The notes: generated from the letters alone by a model not told the origin. A stretch of 64,000 nucleotides of DNA from Archivesica marissinica (GCA_014843695.1 CM026390.1:60977851-61041850), one strand, 5' to 3'. Numbered from the stretch's first letter, positions 32,117-45,047 are shown. Program-made: numbers and translations.

Positions 32117-32648
32117 AACGAGCGTTCTGATTGGATTATTAGAATGTAACAAGATGGGTTTTTTATATGAAGAATAATCATAATCCAATCAGAACGCTCG
32201 TATCAACGCGAATTGCGCCGCTTTAGAAATTTTTAAAACAAATTGAAAATGCTACGAAATCTCTTTTTGACGTACATTTTTGCCGAATAAACCTACACGT
32301 TAGTGGAAACATATTTTATTGATAATGTTATTCACTGTTAAAACTCTCCCGTCGAAGATTTTTTTTTGTTGCTGACAGAACCCGTGTCCTAGTATGAAAA
32401 TATGACCTGCTATGACCAATGTCTGTGGCAATTGTTTGCAAAGTATACATGCATGCAGCTTAAAGTTGTGTTTTATTTGAATAACAATATAAAGACTCGG
32501 GATAGGCCTTATATTTGGACAGATTTGTTCAAAATTGTTTCAGATAGGGCCATTTTACTGATCGATGCGAAATCTGACATCCCACAGAGTAGAATCCCTG
32601 TACTTAAATATATATACTAGTACCCCCAAACGTGCCGAATCCCTGTGG
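32117..32648 (+). mobile_element. Half copy of the foldback element at 45056-46034
   Basis: The copy starts with the central hairpin of the foldback element (AACGAGCGTTCTGATTGGA ... TCCAATCAGAACGCTCG) and runs through one complete arm (GAAACATATTTTATTGATAA, TGCTGACAGAACCCGTGTC, GACTCGGGATAGGC) to the terminus GTGCCGAATCCCTGTG. The other arm is missing. An open frame at 32402-32620 is also present in the arms of the full copy but looks like a by-product. Confidence 0.8.
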
Positions 32649-32812
32649 TTTTCCCAGGCTGTCATTTTGCCAGAAGTTAAAAAGTGAAAAATTGACAGAC
32701 TGGCACCCAGGCTAATGTACACCCATCACATATTTTCTTTTTTGTCCACACATGTAATAACACCTGGAAGGATTCTGATTGGTCGCGACATGACATTTGA
32801 CAGCTGGCAATA
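32649..32812. other. Short spacer before satellite C
   Basis: No recognisable feature apart from a CGCGACATGACATTTGACAG segment. No target duplication for the adjacent half element was found. Confidence 0.4.
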
Positions 32813-35800
32813 CATGAGACAGAGAGAAGAGGGAATGTAGATCTAAGTGTCGCCACGAGACAGAGAGAAGAGGTAATGTAGATCTAAGTGTCGCCACGAG
32901 ACAGAGAGAAGAGGTAATGTAGATCTAAGTGTCGCCATGAGACAGAGAGAAGAGGCAATGTAGATCTAAGTGTCGCCATGAGACAGAGAGAAGAGGCAAT
33001 GTAGATCTAAGTGTTGCCATGAGACAGAGAGAAGAGGCAATGTAGATCTAAGTGTCGCCATGAGACAGAGAGAAGAGGTAATATGGATCTAAGTGTCGCC
33101 ATGAGACAGATAGAAGAGGCAATGTAGATCTAAGTGTCGTCATGAGACAGAGAGAAGAGGGAATGTAGATCTAAGTGTCGCCACGAGACAGAGAGAAGAG
33201 GTAATGTAGATCTAAGTGTCGCCACGAGACAGAGAGAAGAGGTAATGTAGATCTAAGTGTCGCCATGAGACAGAGAGAAGAGGCAATGTAGATCTAAGTG
33301 TTGCCATGAGACAGAGAGAAGAGGCAATGTAGATCTAAATGTTGCCATGAGACAGAGAGAAGAGGCAATGTAGATCTAAGTGTCGCCATGAGACAGAGAG
33401 AAGAGGTAATATGGATCTAAGTGTCGCCATGAGACAGATAGAAGAGGCAATGTAGATCTAAGTGTCGCCATGAGACAGAGAGAAGAGGAAATATAGATCT
33501 AAGTGTTGCCATGAGACAGAGAGAAGAGGCAATGTAGATCTAAGTGTTGCCATAAGACAGAGAGAAGAGGCAATGTAGATCTAAGTGTTGCCATGAGACA
33601 GAGAGAAGAGGAAATGTAGATCTAAGTGTTGCCATGAGACAGAGAGAAGAGGCAATGTAGATCTAAGTGTTGCCATGAGACAGAGAGAAGAGGCAATGTA
33701 GATCTAAGTGTTGCCATGAGACAGAGAGAAGAGGAAATGTAGATTTAAGTGTTGCCATGAGACAGAGAGAAGAGGAAATGTAGATCTAAGTGTTGCCATG
33801 AGACAGAGAAGAGGCAATGTAGATCTAAGTGTCACCATGAGACAGAGAGAAGAGGAAATGTAGATCTAAGTGTTGCCATGAGACAGAGAGAAGAGGCAAT
33901 GTAGATCTAAGTGTCACCATGAGACAGAGAGAAGAGGAAATGTAGATCTAAGTGTCGCCATGAGACAGAGAGAAGAGGCAATGTAGATCTAAGTGTTGCC
34001 ATGAGACAGAGAGAAAAGGCAATGTAGATCTAAGTGTCACCATGAGACAGAGAGAAGAGGAAATGTAGATCTAAGTGTTGCCATGAGACAGAGAGAAGAG
34101 GCAATGTAGATCTAAGTGTCACCACGAGACAGAGAGAAGAGGAAATGTAGATCTAAGTGTTGCCATGAGACAGAGAGAAGAGGAAATGTAGATCTAAGTG
34201 TCACCATGAGACAGAGAGAAGAGGAAATGTAGATCTAAGTGTCGTCATGAGACAGAGAGAAGAGGAAATGTAGATCTAAGTGTCGTCATGAGACAGAGAG
34301 AAGAGGCCATGTAGATCTAAGTGTCACCATGAGACAGAGAGAAGAAGCAATGTAGATCTAAGTGTTGTCATGAGACAGAGAGAAGAGGCAATGTAGATCT
34401 AAGTGTTGCCATAAGACAGAGAGAAGAGGCAATGTAGATCTAAGTGTTGCCATGAGACAGAGAGAAGAGGAAATGTAGATCTAAGTGTTGCCATGAGACA
34501 GAGAGAAGAGGCAATGTAGATCTAAGTGTCGCAATGAGACAGAGAGAAGAGGTAATGTAGATTTAAGTGTCATCATGAGACAGAGAGAAGAGGAAATGTA
34601 GATCTAAGTGTCGCCATGAGACAGAGAGAAGAGGAAATGTAGATCTAAGTGTCGCCATGAGAGAGAGAGAAGAGGAAATGTAGATCTAAGTGTTGCCATG
34701 AGACAGAGAGAAGAGGCAATGTAGATCTAAGTGTTGCCATGAGACAGAGAGAAGAGGCAATGTAGATCTAAGTGTTGCCATGAGACAGAGAGAAGAGGAA
34801 ATGTAGATCTAAGTGTCGCCATGAGACAGAGAGAAGAGGCAATGTAGATCTAAGTGTTGCCATGAGACAGAGAAGAGGCAATGTAGATCTAAGTGTCACC
34901 ATGAGACAGAGAGAAGAGGAAATGTAGATCTAAGTGTTGCCATGAGACAGAGAGAAGAGGCAATGTAGATCTAAGTGTCACCATGAGACAGAGAGAAGAG
35001 GAAATGTAGATCTAAGTGTCGCCATGAGACAGAGAGAAGAGGAAATGTAGATCTAAGTGTCGTCATGAGACAGAGAGAAGAGGCAATGTAGATCTAAGTG
35101 TCACCATGAGACAGAGAGAAGAGGAAATGTAGATCTAAGTGTTGCCATGAGACAGAGAGAAGAGGCAATGTAGATCTAAGTGTCACCATGAGACAGAGAG
35201 AAGAGGAAATGTAGATCTAAGTGTTGCCATGAGACAGAGAGAAGAGGAAATGTAGATCTAAGTGTTGCCATGAGACAGAGAGAAGAGGCAATGTAGATCT
35301 AAGTGTCACCATGAGACAGAGAGAAGAGGAAATGTAGATCTAAGTGTCATCATGAGACAGAGAGAAGAGGCAATGTAGATCTAAGTGTTGCCATAAGAGA
35401 GAGAGAAGAGGCAATGTAGATCTAAGTGTCACCATGAGACAGAGAGAAGAGGAAATGTAGATCTAAGTGTCGTCATGAGACAGAGAGAAGAGGCAATGTA
35501 GATCTAAGTGTCGCCATGAGACAGAGAGAAGAGGAAATGTAGATCTAAGTGTTGCCATAAGACAGAGAGAAGAGGCAATGTAGATATAAGTGTCACCATG
35601 AGACAGAGAGAAGAGGAAATGTAGATCTAAGTGTTGCCATGAGACAGAGAGAAGAGGCAATGTAGATCTAAGTGTCGCCATGAGACAGAGAAGAGGCAAT
35701 GTAGATTTAAGTGTCATCATGAGACAGAGAGAAGAGGAAATGTAGATCTAAGTGTCCATGAGACAGAGAGAAGGGAATGTAGATCTAAGTGTTGCCATGA

Positions 35801-38327
35801 GACAAGAGAGAAGTGGCAATGTAGATCTAAGTGTTGCCATGAGACAGAGAGAAGAGGCAATGTAGATCTAAGTGTTGCCATGAGACAGAGAGAAGAGGAA
35901 ATGTAGATCTAAGTGTCGCCATGAGACAGAGAGAAGAGGCAATGTAGATCTAAGTGTTGCCATGAGACAGAGAAGAGGAAATGTAGATCTAAGTGTCACC
36001 ATGAGACAGAGAGAAGAGGAAATGTAGATCTAAGTGTTGCCATGAGACAGAGAGAAGAGGCAATGTAGATCTAAGTGTCACCATGAGACAGAGAGAAGGG
36101 GAAATGTAGATCTAAGTGTCGCCATGAGACAGAGAGAAGAGGCAATGTAGATCTAAGTGTTGCCATGAGACAGAGAGAAGAGGCAATGTAGATCTAAGTG
36201 TCGCCATGAGACAGAGAGAAGAGGCAATGTAGATCTAAGTGTTGCCATGAGACAGAGAGAAGAGGCAATGTAGATCTAAGTGTCACCATGAGACAGAGAG
36301 AAGAGGAAATGTAGATCTAAGTGTTGCCATGAGACAGAGAGAAGAGGAAATGTAGATCTAAGTGTTGACATGAGACAGAGAGAAGAGGCAATGTAGATCT
36401 AAGTGTCACCATGAGACAGGGAGAAGAGGAAATGTAGATCTAAGTGTCGTCATGAGACAGAGAGAAGAGGAAATGTAGATCTAAGTGTCGTCATGAGACA
36501 GAGAGAAGAGGCAATGTAGATCTAAGTGTCACCATGAGACAGAGAGAAGAGGAAATGTAGATCTAAGTGTCACCATGAGACAGAGAGAAGAGGAAATGTA
36601 GATCTAAGTGTTGCCATGAGACAGAGAGAAGAGGAAATGTAGATCTAAGTGTTGCCATGAGACAGAGAGAAGAGGCAATGTAGATCTAAGTGTCACCATG
36701 AGACAGAGAGAAGAGGAAATGTAGATCTAAGTGTCATCATGAGACAGAGAGAAGAGGCAATGTAGATCTAAGTGTTGCCATAAGAGAGAGAGAAGAGGCA
36801 ATGTAGATCTAAGTGTCACCATGAGACAGAGAGAAGAGGAAATGTAGATCTAAGTGTCGTCATGAGACAGAGAGAAGAGGCAATGTAGATCTAAGTGTCG
36901 CCATGAGACAGAGAGAAGAGGAAATGTAGATCTAAGTGTTGCCATAAGACAGAGAGAAGAGGCAATGTAGATATAAGTGTCACCATGAGACAGAGAGAAG
37001 AGGAAATGTAGATCTAAGTGTTGCCATGAGACAGAGAGAAGAGGCAATGTAGATCTAAGTGTCGCCATGAGACAGAGAAGAGGCAATGTAGATTTAAGTG
37101 TCATCATGAGACAGAGAGAAGAGGAAATGTAGATCTAAGTGTTGCCATGAGACAAGAGAGAAGTGGCAATGTAGATCTAAGTGTTGCCATGAGACAGAGA
37201 GAAGAGGCAATGTAGATCTAAGTGTTGCCATGAGACAGAGAGAAGAGGAAATGTAGATCTAAGTGTCGCCATGAGACAGAGAGAAGAGGCAATGTAGATC
37301 TAAGTGTTGCCATGAGAGAAGAGGCAATGTAGATCTAAGTGTCACCATGAGACAGAGAGAAGGGGAAATGTAGATCTAAGTGTCGCCATGAGACAGAGAG
37401 AAGAGGCAATGTAGATCTAAGTGTTGCCATGAGACAGAGAGAAGAGGCAATGTAGATCTAAGTGTCGCCATGAGACAGAGAGAAGAGGCAATGTAGATCT
37501 AAGTGTTGCCATGAGACAGAGAGAAGAGGCAATGTAGATCTAAGTGTCACCATGAGACAGAGAGAAGAGGAAATGTAGATCTAAGTGTTGCCATGAGACA
37601 GAGAGAAGAGGAAATGTAGATCTAAGTGTTGACATGAGACAGAGAGAAGAGGCAATGTAGATCTAAGTGTCACCATGAGACAGGGAGAAGAGGAAATGTA
37701 GATCTAAGTGTCGCCATGAGACAGAGAGAAGAGGAAATGTAGATCTAAGTGTCGTCATGAGACAGAGAGAAGAGGCAATGTAGATCTAAGTGTCACCATG
37801 AGACAGAGAGAAGAGGAAATGTAGATCTAAGTGTTGTCATGAGACAGAGAGAAGAGGCAATGTAGATCTAAGTGTCACCATGAGACAGAGAGAAGAGGAA
37901 ATGTAGATCTAAGTGTCGCCATGAGACAGAGAGAAGAGGAAATGTAGATCTAAGTGTTGCCATGAGACAGAGAGAAGAGGCAATGTAGATCTAAGTGTCA
38001 CCATGAGACAGAGAGAAGAGGAGATGTAGATCTAAGTGTCGTCATGAGACAGAGAGAAGAGGCAATGTAGATCTAAGTGTTGCCATGAGACAGAGAGAAG
38101 AGGCAATGTAGATCTAAGTGTCACCATGAGACAGAGAGAAGAGGAAATGTAGATATAAGTGTTGCCATGAGACAGAGAGAAGAGGAAATGTAGATCTAAG
38201 TGTTGCCATGAAACAGAGAGAAGAGGCAATGTAGATCTAAGTGTCGTCATGAGACAGAGAGAAGAGGCAATGTAGATCTAAGTGTCGTCATGAGACAGAG
38301 AGAAGAGGCAATGTAGATCTAAGTGTC
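32813..38327. repeat. Satellite C, 41-bp tandem repeat (about 134 copies)
   Basis: The unit is ATGAGACAGAGAGAAGAGGC followed by AATGTAGATCTAAGTGTTGCC. It has a purine-rich half and one TAGATCTA palindrome. Variable positions are mainly GAGG(C/A/T)AATG and TGT(TG/CG/CA)(C/T)C. Larger blocks are duplicated: the 258-bp stretch starting at 35463 recurs identically at 36850 (1,387 bp offset), and shorter variants such as ATGAGACAGAGAAGAGG (a 4-bp shorter unit) recur with it. The array ends sharply at AAGTGTC / TTGGCTAAGG. Confidence 0.97.
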
Positions 38328-38729
38328 TTGGCTAAGGACACAACCACCGTGGATCTGGCAGGTCTCAAACTCACAACCCTTTCTGTATAAGTTGAATACT
38401 GTATCCAATACCTCACAGAGGCTCCAGAATGGCTATGATTATATACCACATTGTAAATCCACAATAGTACAATATCAATTCCCGGTCGGCTACAAACAAG
38501 ACAATTTCTCAAGCATAAAACTGCACAACATTATTTTGCCAACTAAGCATATTTTCCTGGTAAATGAACAAGATTTGGGCAAGACCTAGTAGCCATCTCG
38601 CTTGGAATCTTACTGTTGTTGGATATGCTTGGGACATAGATCATCAATATCATCATCATAACTGAAGGGATTGTGGTCAATAAGCTCTACATCGTGCTAT
38701 TGTGATGATATTTCAACTGTATGAGCAAC
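38328..38729. other. Spacer right of satellite C
   Basis: Minus strand reading of 38345-38430 has a weak tRNA-like look (GAGGTATTGGATACAG ... GAGTTTGAGACCTGCC) and may be a decayed SINE head. No gene is seen. Confidence 0.35.
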
Positions 38730-38737
38730 ATTCGTAC

Positions 38738-38838
38738 CACAGGCACAAGACACAATTTTTTTTTGCCCTATGGTCATATATTTACTTACTATATATGACC
38801 ATAGGGCCAAAAAAATAAATGTGTGTCTTGTGCCTGTG
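38738..38838. mobile_element. hAT-like palindromic MITE, 101 bp
   Basis: The sequence is one long inverted repeat: CACAGGCACAAGACACA ... CCCTATGGTCATATA against TATATGACCATAGGG ... TGTGTCTTGTGCCTGTG. It is flanked by 8-bp copies ATTCGTAC (38730-38737) and ATTTGTAC (38839-38846), 7 of 8 identical. It is the intact form of the copy at 22596-22929. Confidence 0.82.
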
Positions 38839-38849
38839 ATTTGTACAAT

Positions 38850-39594
38850 AGAAGTTTAGTTATTTGGTAAGTTTCGTGTTTTATTTTACGATTTACAGTT
38901 TTAAAAATAATAAACTTGATGTTCCAGTCATTGTGAAATTACACGCAGCTTGAGAAATTTCCAATTTCTACCCGAACCACTGATTCTCTAAAAACATTGA
39001 AAGCACAAGGTTTGAGCAAGAAAATTGACTTACCGTAGCTACTCACTTATAAAGTATAGCACATGTATCCCACCGCCCCCCTCCCACAACACGGTTATTG
39101 TTTTTTAAATTTAGGCACATTTTGCCTTGCTTCCAATTTCAAACGGAAATCAAGTGTAAAACTGAGCAACTTATAAGCAAGGACGGATGGTAAGCATCCC
39201 TACCAATACTGCACCAGTGTCGCACAAGTCAAGATAAGCATACACAAGAATAATTTGGTGGGAGGGTGGGGGTCGCATCGGGTTATTTTCAGATTCTTGC
39301 TACGGCACTGGAACTGATAAAACTGCCTTCAGAATGCGCAGCCAAGCATACACAAACATAATTAGGGGGTGGGGGGTTGCCTCGTTTATTTTCAGATTCT
39401 GGCTACGGCACTGGAACCGATGTACAAAATAATCATCCACATTCACATTGTCTGTGAGTGCATGGCACGCTGTCACGCAGGATACATGATTGTGTGAAAT
39501 TTGTGTCGCATGCAAACTTTTGGAACCTATCTGTATTTAATTTTTAGCACCAAGTTATAATTAGAAGTTGTTCAAATGTCTTGTTTTAACAGAC
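38850..39594. repeat. Spacer holding two copies of a roughly 75-bp direct repeat
   Basis: ATACACAAGAATAATT ... TTATTTTCAGATTCTTGCTA CGGCACTGGAAC (about 39240-39312) and ATACACAAACATAATTA ... TTATTTTCAGATTCTGGCTA CGGCACTGGAACC (about 39348-39420) are diverged copies about 107 bp apart, each with a G-rich run in the middle. Otherwise no gene or element is recognised. Confidence 0.6.
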
Positions 39595-39870
39595 GGATCT
39601 GTAGTCCAGTGGTAACACGCTGGACTGGTAATCCAGGGATCACAGGTTTGATCCCACATCTGACCCTAATAAAATTAATAGTCTTTCAGATGGGACTTTA
39701 AACCGAGATCTCATGTCGGTGCTTTACACCGTGCACGTAAAAGAACCAGAGGAGACTCTGGAATTGGTCTCTGTATCATTGCACTATCCTCCAAAAATCT
39801 AAAATGACTAATCTCTTCAGGAGGCGTCGCTCATATGGGCAACCGGTAGCGACGATAAATAAACGTAAAA
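39595..39870 (+). mobile_element. tRNA-derived SINE with conserved central domain
   Basis: The head GGATCTGTAGTCCAGTGGTA (A box) continues with an anticodon-like stem-loop (CTGGACTGGTAATCCAG) and the B box GGTTTGATCCC. A central block CAGATGGGACTTTAAACCGA and CGTGCACGTAAAAGAACC resembles the conserved central domains of widespread metazoan SINE superfamilies, though I cannot name the family. The end near CGATAAATAAACGTAAAAC is the likely tail. It is not a functional tRNA because the acceptor stem does not close. Confidence 0.75.
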
Positions 39871-39986
39871 CACACACAATCATTCCTACCAATACTGCAC
39901 CAGTGTCACACAAGTCATTTATAAAACAATTCTTGCAAACATTACTACAAGTTGTTTATATATCTCCCACACATTTTGTATATAAA

Positions 39987-40252
39987 TATGTTGTTATATT
40001 TCGGGTTTTACGCCTGCATCAGCACCATTTTGGGCTATATCGCCGGCGGGCAGTTTACCTAACAACACCTTTCCTGGGCAGGCTCCAGCGGTTAACCAGT
40101 ACTTGGGTGCACCAACCTCCGTAAGAAACTGCCAACTTTTTCATATAAATGAGACACGGCCTGAGCGGGGCTCGAACCCGTGACCATCAGTGATGATAGG
40201 TTACAGTGGTATACAAGTCAGCGACCGTAACCACTCGACCACGGAGGCGGAC
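39987..40252 (-). mobile_element. tRNA-derived SINE with 13-bp target duplication
   Basis: It is flanked by TTTTGTATATAAA at 39974-39986 and 40253-40265. On the minus strand it begins TCCGCCTCCGTGGTCGAGTGG (A box) and has a perfect B-box match GGTTCGAGCCCC. The body contains GTTGGTGCACCCAAGTACTG, CGGCGATATAGCCC and TGATGCAGGCGTAAAACCCG. The clean duplication makes it a recent insertion. Confidence 0.88.
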
Positions 40253-40265
40253 TTTTGTATATAAA

Positions 40266-40679
40266 ACTGAAAGAATGGTTAACAAAGAAGCATAATTTTA
40301 GACAACGATATTATTCCCAAATAACCCATTAGAATACAGAATATATAAATATATAAATATAATATTTGTGATGCAAAACAGCAGAAAGCAAGGCATATTC
40401 ACCAAACCTCTGGATCCGAAATTATGAAATCATCAATTCCTTGCATGGTCTGGTCATATCCACCGACTCCATCCCAAAATTGGAAACATTTTAGACTCAG
40501 AAAATTAGTTAATAAGCCCTCTCTCCCACAGTTTCTGTTGCAGTAGTTATTGTTGCTTGATGGTGGTGAATTTATATATCAGCACCAATCAAGTGGAGAC
40601 AGATTACAATGCTGTTTATAAGTCACATGATGTCTATATAATGCAGAAAATAGTTTATAATGTATTTTTCATGCAGTAG
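40266..40679. other. Spacer left of satellite D, nothing recognised
   Basis: AT-rich DNA with no coding frame, repeat unit or element end that I can identify. Confidence 0.45.
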
Positions 40680-43600
40680 AATTCACACCGGCTATTAGCA
40701 AGATAATGTCGTCGAATTCACACTTAGCAATTTAATGTTCACAAAGGCTATTAGCAATTGAATGTTGACAAATTCACACTGGCTATTAGCAATTTAATGT
40801 AGACGAATTCATACCGGCTATTAGCAATTTAATATTGTCGGATTCACACTGCCCATAATCACTTTAATATCATCAAATTCACCCTGGCTATTAGCAATTC
40901 AATGTTGTCGATTTCACACCAGCAATTAGCAATTTAACATCGCAGAATTCACACAAGCCATTAGCAATTTAACATCGCGGAATTCACACCAGCCATTAGC
41001 AATTTAAGATCTCAGACTTCACAACAGCCATTAGCAAGTTAAGATCACAGACTTCACAACTGCCATTAGAAATTAACATCGTACAATTCACACCATCCAT
41101 TAGAAATTTAACATTGTAGAATTCACACCATCCATTAGAAATTTAACATAGCAGAATTAACACCATCCATTCGCAATTTTACATTGTAGAATTAACACCA
41201 GCTATTAGCAATTTTACATTGTAGAATTAACACCATCCATTAGAAATTAACATCGTACAATTCACACCATTCATTAGAAATTAACATCGTACAATTCACA
41301 CCATCCATTAGAAATTAACATCGTACAATTCACACCATTCATTAGAAATTAACATCGTACAATTAACACCAGCTATTAGCAATTTAACATAGCAGAATTA
41401 ACACCAGCCATTAGCAATTTTACATAGCAGAATTAACACCAGCCATTAGCAATTTTACATAGCAGAATTAACACCAGCCATTAGCAATTTAACATAGCAG
41501 AATTAACACCATCCATTAGCAATTTTACATAGCAGAATTAACACCAGCTATTAGCAATTTAACATAGCAGAATTAACACCAGCCATTAGCAATTTTACAT
41601 AGCAGAATTAACACCAGCCATTAGCAATTTTACATAGCAGAATTAACACCAGCCATTAGCAATTTAACATAGCAGAATTAACACCATCCATTAGCAATTT
41701 TACATAGCAGAATTAACACCAGCTATTAGCAATTTAACATAGCAGAATTAACACCAGCCATTAGCAATTTTACATAGCAGAATTAACACCAGCCATTAGC
41801 AATTTTACATAGCAGAATTAACACCAGCCATTAGCAATTTAACATAGCAGAATTAACACCATCCATTAGCAATTTTACATAGCAGAATTAACACCAGCTA
41901 TTAGCAATTTAACATAGCAGAATTAACACCAGCCATTAGCAATTTTACATAGCAGAATTAACACCAGCCATTAGCAATTTTACATAGCAGAATTAACACC
42001 AGCCATTAGAAATTTAACATAGTAGAATTCACACCAGCCATTAGCAATGCAACATATTAGCAATCCCTTCAACCATTAGCAATCTGATGTAGAATTTACA
42101 ATAACCATTAGCAATATAATGTAATCTAATGTAGAAGTTACAGTAACCATTAGCAATCTAATGTAGAATTTACAGTAACCATTAGAAATCTAATGTAGAA
42201 GTTACAGTAACCATTAGCAATCTAATGTAAAATTAACAATAACCATTAGAAATCTAATGTAGAATTTATAATAACCATTAGAAATCTAATGTAGAATTAA
42301 CAATAACCATTAGAAATCTAATGTAGAAGTTACAATAACCACCATTAGCAATCTAATGTAGAATTTACAGTAACCATTAGCAATCTAATGTAGAATTTAC
42401 AGTAACCATTAGCAATCTAATGTAGAATTTACAGTAACCACCATTAGCAATCTAATGTAGAATTTACAGTAACCATTAGCAATCTAATGTAGAATTTACA
42501 ATAACCACCATTAGCAATCTAATGTAGAATTTACAATAACCATTAGCAATCTAATGTAGAATTTACAGTAACCACCATTAGAAATCTAATGTAGAATTTA
42601 CAGTAACCAGCAATCTAATGTAGAATTTACAATAACCACCATTAGCAATCTAATGTAGAATTTACAGTAACCATTAGCAATCTAATGTAGAATTTACAGT
42701 AACCATTAGCAATCTAATGTAGTATTAACAATAACCATTAGAAATCTAATGTAGAAGTTACAGTAACCATTAGCAATCTAATGTAGAATTTACAGTAACC
42801 ATTAGCAATCTAATGTAGAATTAACAATAACCATTAGCAATATAATGTAGAATTAACAATAACCATTAGCAATATAATGTAGAATTAACAATAACCATTA
42901 AAAATCTGATGTAGCATTTACATCGGCTATTAGAAATTTAATGTACCAAAATTCACACTAGCCATTAGCAAGTAACCCAGCAGAATTCATACCTACAAAT
43001 CATCATGGAATTTACACCATTAGCAATCCAATGTAACATATTCACAACAGCCATTAGCAATCCAATGTAACATATATTCACAACAGCCATTAGCAATCCA
43101 ATGTAACATATATTCACAACAGCCATTAGCAATCCAATGTAACATATATTCACAACAGCCATTTGAAATCCAATGTAACATATATTCACAACAGCCATTA
43201 GCAATCCAATGTAACATATATTCACAACAGCCATTTGAAATCCAAGGCTATTACAAATCTAACATAGCAGAATTCACACTGGCCATTAGCAATTCAATGT
43301 TGCTACATCGGCCATTAGCAATTCAATGTTGCTACATCGGCCATTAGCAATTCAATGTTGCTACATCGGCCATTAGCAATTCAATGTTGCTACATCGGCC
43401 ATTAGCAATTCAATGTTGCTACATCGGTCATTAGCAATTCAATGTTGCTACATCGGCCATTAGCAATTCAATGTTGCTACATCGGCCATTAGCAATTCAA
43501 TGTTGCTACATCGGCCATTAGCAATTCAATGTTGCTACATCGGCCATTAGCAATTCAATGTTGCTACATCGGTCATTAGCAATTCAATGTTGCTACATCG

Positions 43601-43945
43601 GCCATTAGCAATTCAATGTTGCTACATCGGCCATTAGCAATTCAATGTTGCTACATCGGCCATTAGCAATTCAATGTTGCTACATCGGCCATTAGCAATT
43701 CAATGTTGCTACATCGGTCATTAGCAATTCAATGTTGCTACATCGGCCATTAGCAATTCAATGTTGCTACATCGGCCATTAGCAATTCAATGTTGCTACA
43801 TCGGCCATTAGCAATTCAATGTTGCTACATCGGCCATTAGCAATTCAATGTTGCTACATCGGTCATTAGCAATTCAATGTTGCTACATCGGTCATTAGCA
43901 ATTTAATGTTGCTACATCGGTCATTAGCAATTTAATGCAACAGCA
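40680..43945. repeat. Satellite D, mosaic array with a shared ATTAGCAAT core and four unit lengths
   Basis: All units share (C/T)CATTAGCAAT(T/C)(T/C/A)AA. Four blocks follow in order. Block 1 (about 40680-42050) has 35-bp units with TTACATAGCAGAATTAACAC, degenerate at its left edge. Block 2 (about 42050-42940) has 32-bp units with CTAATGTAGAATTTACAGTA. Block 3 (about 43010-43240) has 36-bp units with CCAATGTAACATATATTCAC. Block 4 (about 43270-43930) has 29-bp units with TCAATGTTGCTACATCGG. Block 1 shows a five-unit higher-order period of 175 bp (ATCCATTAGC at 41511, 41686, 41861). Block 4 shows a five-unit period of 145 bp (GGTCATTAGC at 43426, 43571, 43716, 43861). Minus-strand open frames at 42965-43234 are period by-products. 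Confidence 0.95.
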
Positions 43946-44140
43946 TCTACATTAGTAATTTGACATGGCATTATCCACAAAGGCCATTAGCAAGGCAACA
44001 TGACAGCATCCACATCAGCTATTTACAAACAAGGCGATATGACAGCATCCACACCACAGGCAGATGTAACAGTACTTTGATAGTATAAAGGTGCTGATAA
44101 AATACTATAACAAAATATGTCTATTTATTGAAGACATAAT

Positions 44141-44333
44141 TATGTGCTTTGATAGATGAATTGGGCTAAAAAGTTTAAAAACCGAAGAAATTATAGAAAC
44201 ATAATGTTTTCTTCTTTATTCTTTTAGACTCTTTTTTGCTCAATTCTTCTATCACAGCCCATAATGTCTTCTATAAAAATGTTTTTATTTCTTTTATTAT
44301 TTTTTCGGCATCCATTATCCTATCAAAGCACTG
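44141..44333. mobile_element. Small inverted-repeat element (MITE-like)
   Basis: GTGCTTTGATAG at about 44142 and CTATCAAAGCAC at about 44321 are perfect inverted ends. A second inner pair (GATGAATTGGGCTAAAAAG against CTTTTTTGCTCAATTCTTC) is imperfect. It is AT-rich and non-coding. No target duplication could be read. Confidence 0.5.
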
Positions 44334-44397
44334 TTAAGTTTGCATGTGATCCACACCAGCCATTAGCAATTTGAATTGACAACAACCAAAACAAGAC

Positions 44398-44562
44398 TAA
44401 GAATATTGAGATCGGATCTGGAGGTTATAAAACTGTTCTCATATCTAAAACTCCGCCTCAGTTTTCTGATTAGTTCAGAAAAGAGGGAACCTCAGACTCA
44501 ACTAATCGTATCACTCGAGCTTGAAATTGAGAAAAAGTTTATAACCTCCGACCCAGGCTGAT
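44398..44562. mobile_element. Small inverted-repeat element
   Basis: GGAGGTTATAAAACTGTTCTC (from 44419) and GAGAAAAAGTTTATAACCTCC (to about 44550) are inverted copies with a few mismatches around a 90-bp middle. Function and family are unknown. Confidence 0.5.
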
Positions 44563-45047
44563 CTGACATCATTCAAAACACACCAACTAACTAGAGCTAT
44601 CACTGACGATGATGAATACCCCCAAGATGCAAGAAAGACATTGTGATGGTTTGATGGTCTCCATTATTGAGGGAATTGACATGTGCTCATGTTATGTACT
44701 AATGCAAGTAGTCAATTAAGTATACCCAGATCCGATCCTGATTTGGCCTTTTACCTCAAGTGCGAACGTGACTTACATGTATGTGAGTGAACATGAGGTG
44801 AACAATTGATGGTAGATTCATTAGTTTACAAAATATGGACCAGACACGAAATATAACCATTTGAATACTTATATTCCAAATGTGACATTGGACTTGGAAA
44901 CAAAATGGCTGCATCCTCAGCTCTGCACATAGTCTCAACCATATTAACACTTCCGGCATGCTATTTAAAAATTCCGTAAGCAGTTGAGCGGACACAAGCT
45001 ATAGCCACATGACCTTCGATCTCCAAGTGTGGCCTTGGGATGAACGC
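44563..45047. other. Spacer left of the foldback element, nothing recognised
   Basis: No repeat or coding sequence of note. Confidence 0.4.

Noticed and set aside
32813..38327. Minus-strand frames repeating LRSTLPLLSVSW / SLCLMATLRS
   Set aside because: They arise from the 41-bp satellite reading through three phases (123 bp per cycle) and end whenever the unit length changes.
39595..39668. Functional tRNA gene (Thr-like anticodon loop)
   Set aside because: A and B boxes and an anticodon-like stem are present, but the acceptor stem does not pair and the sequence continues into a SINE body.
42965..43234. Minus-strand frame repeating MAVVNICYIGLL
   Set aside because: It is a by-product of the 36-bp unit (12 codons) in block 3 of satellite D.
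40680..43945. CRISPR-like repeat/spacer array in satellite D
   Set aside because: The variable parts are identical within blocks and not unique spacers, there are no cas genes, and the DNA is eukaryotic.
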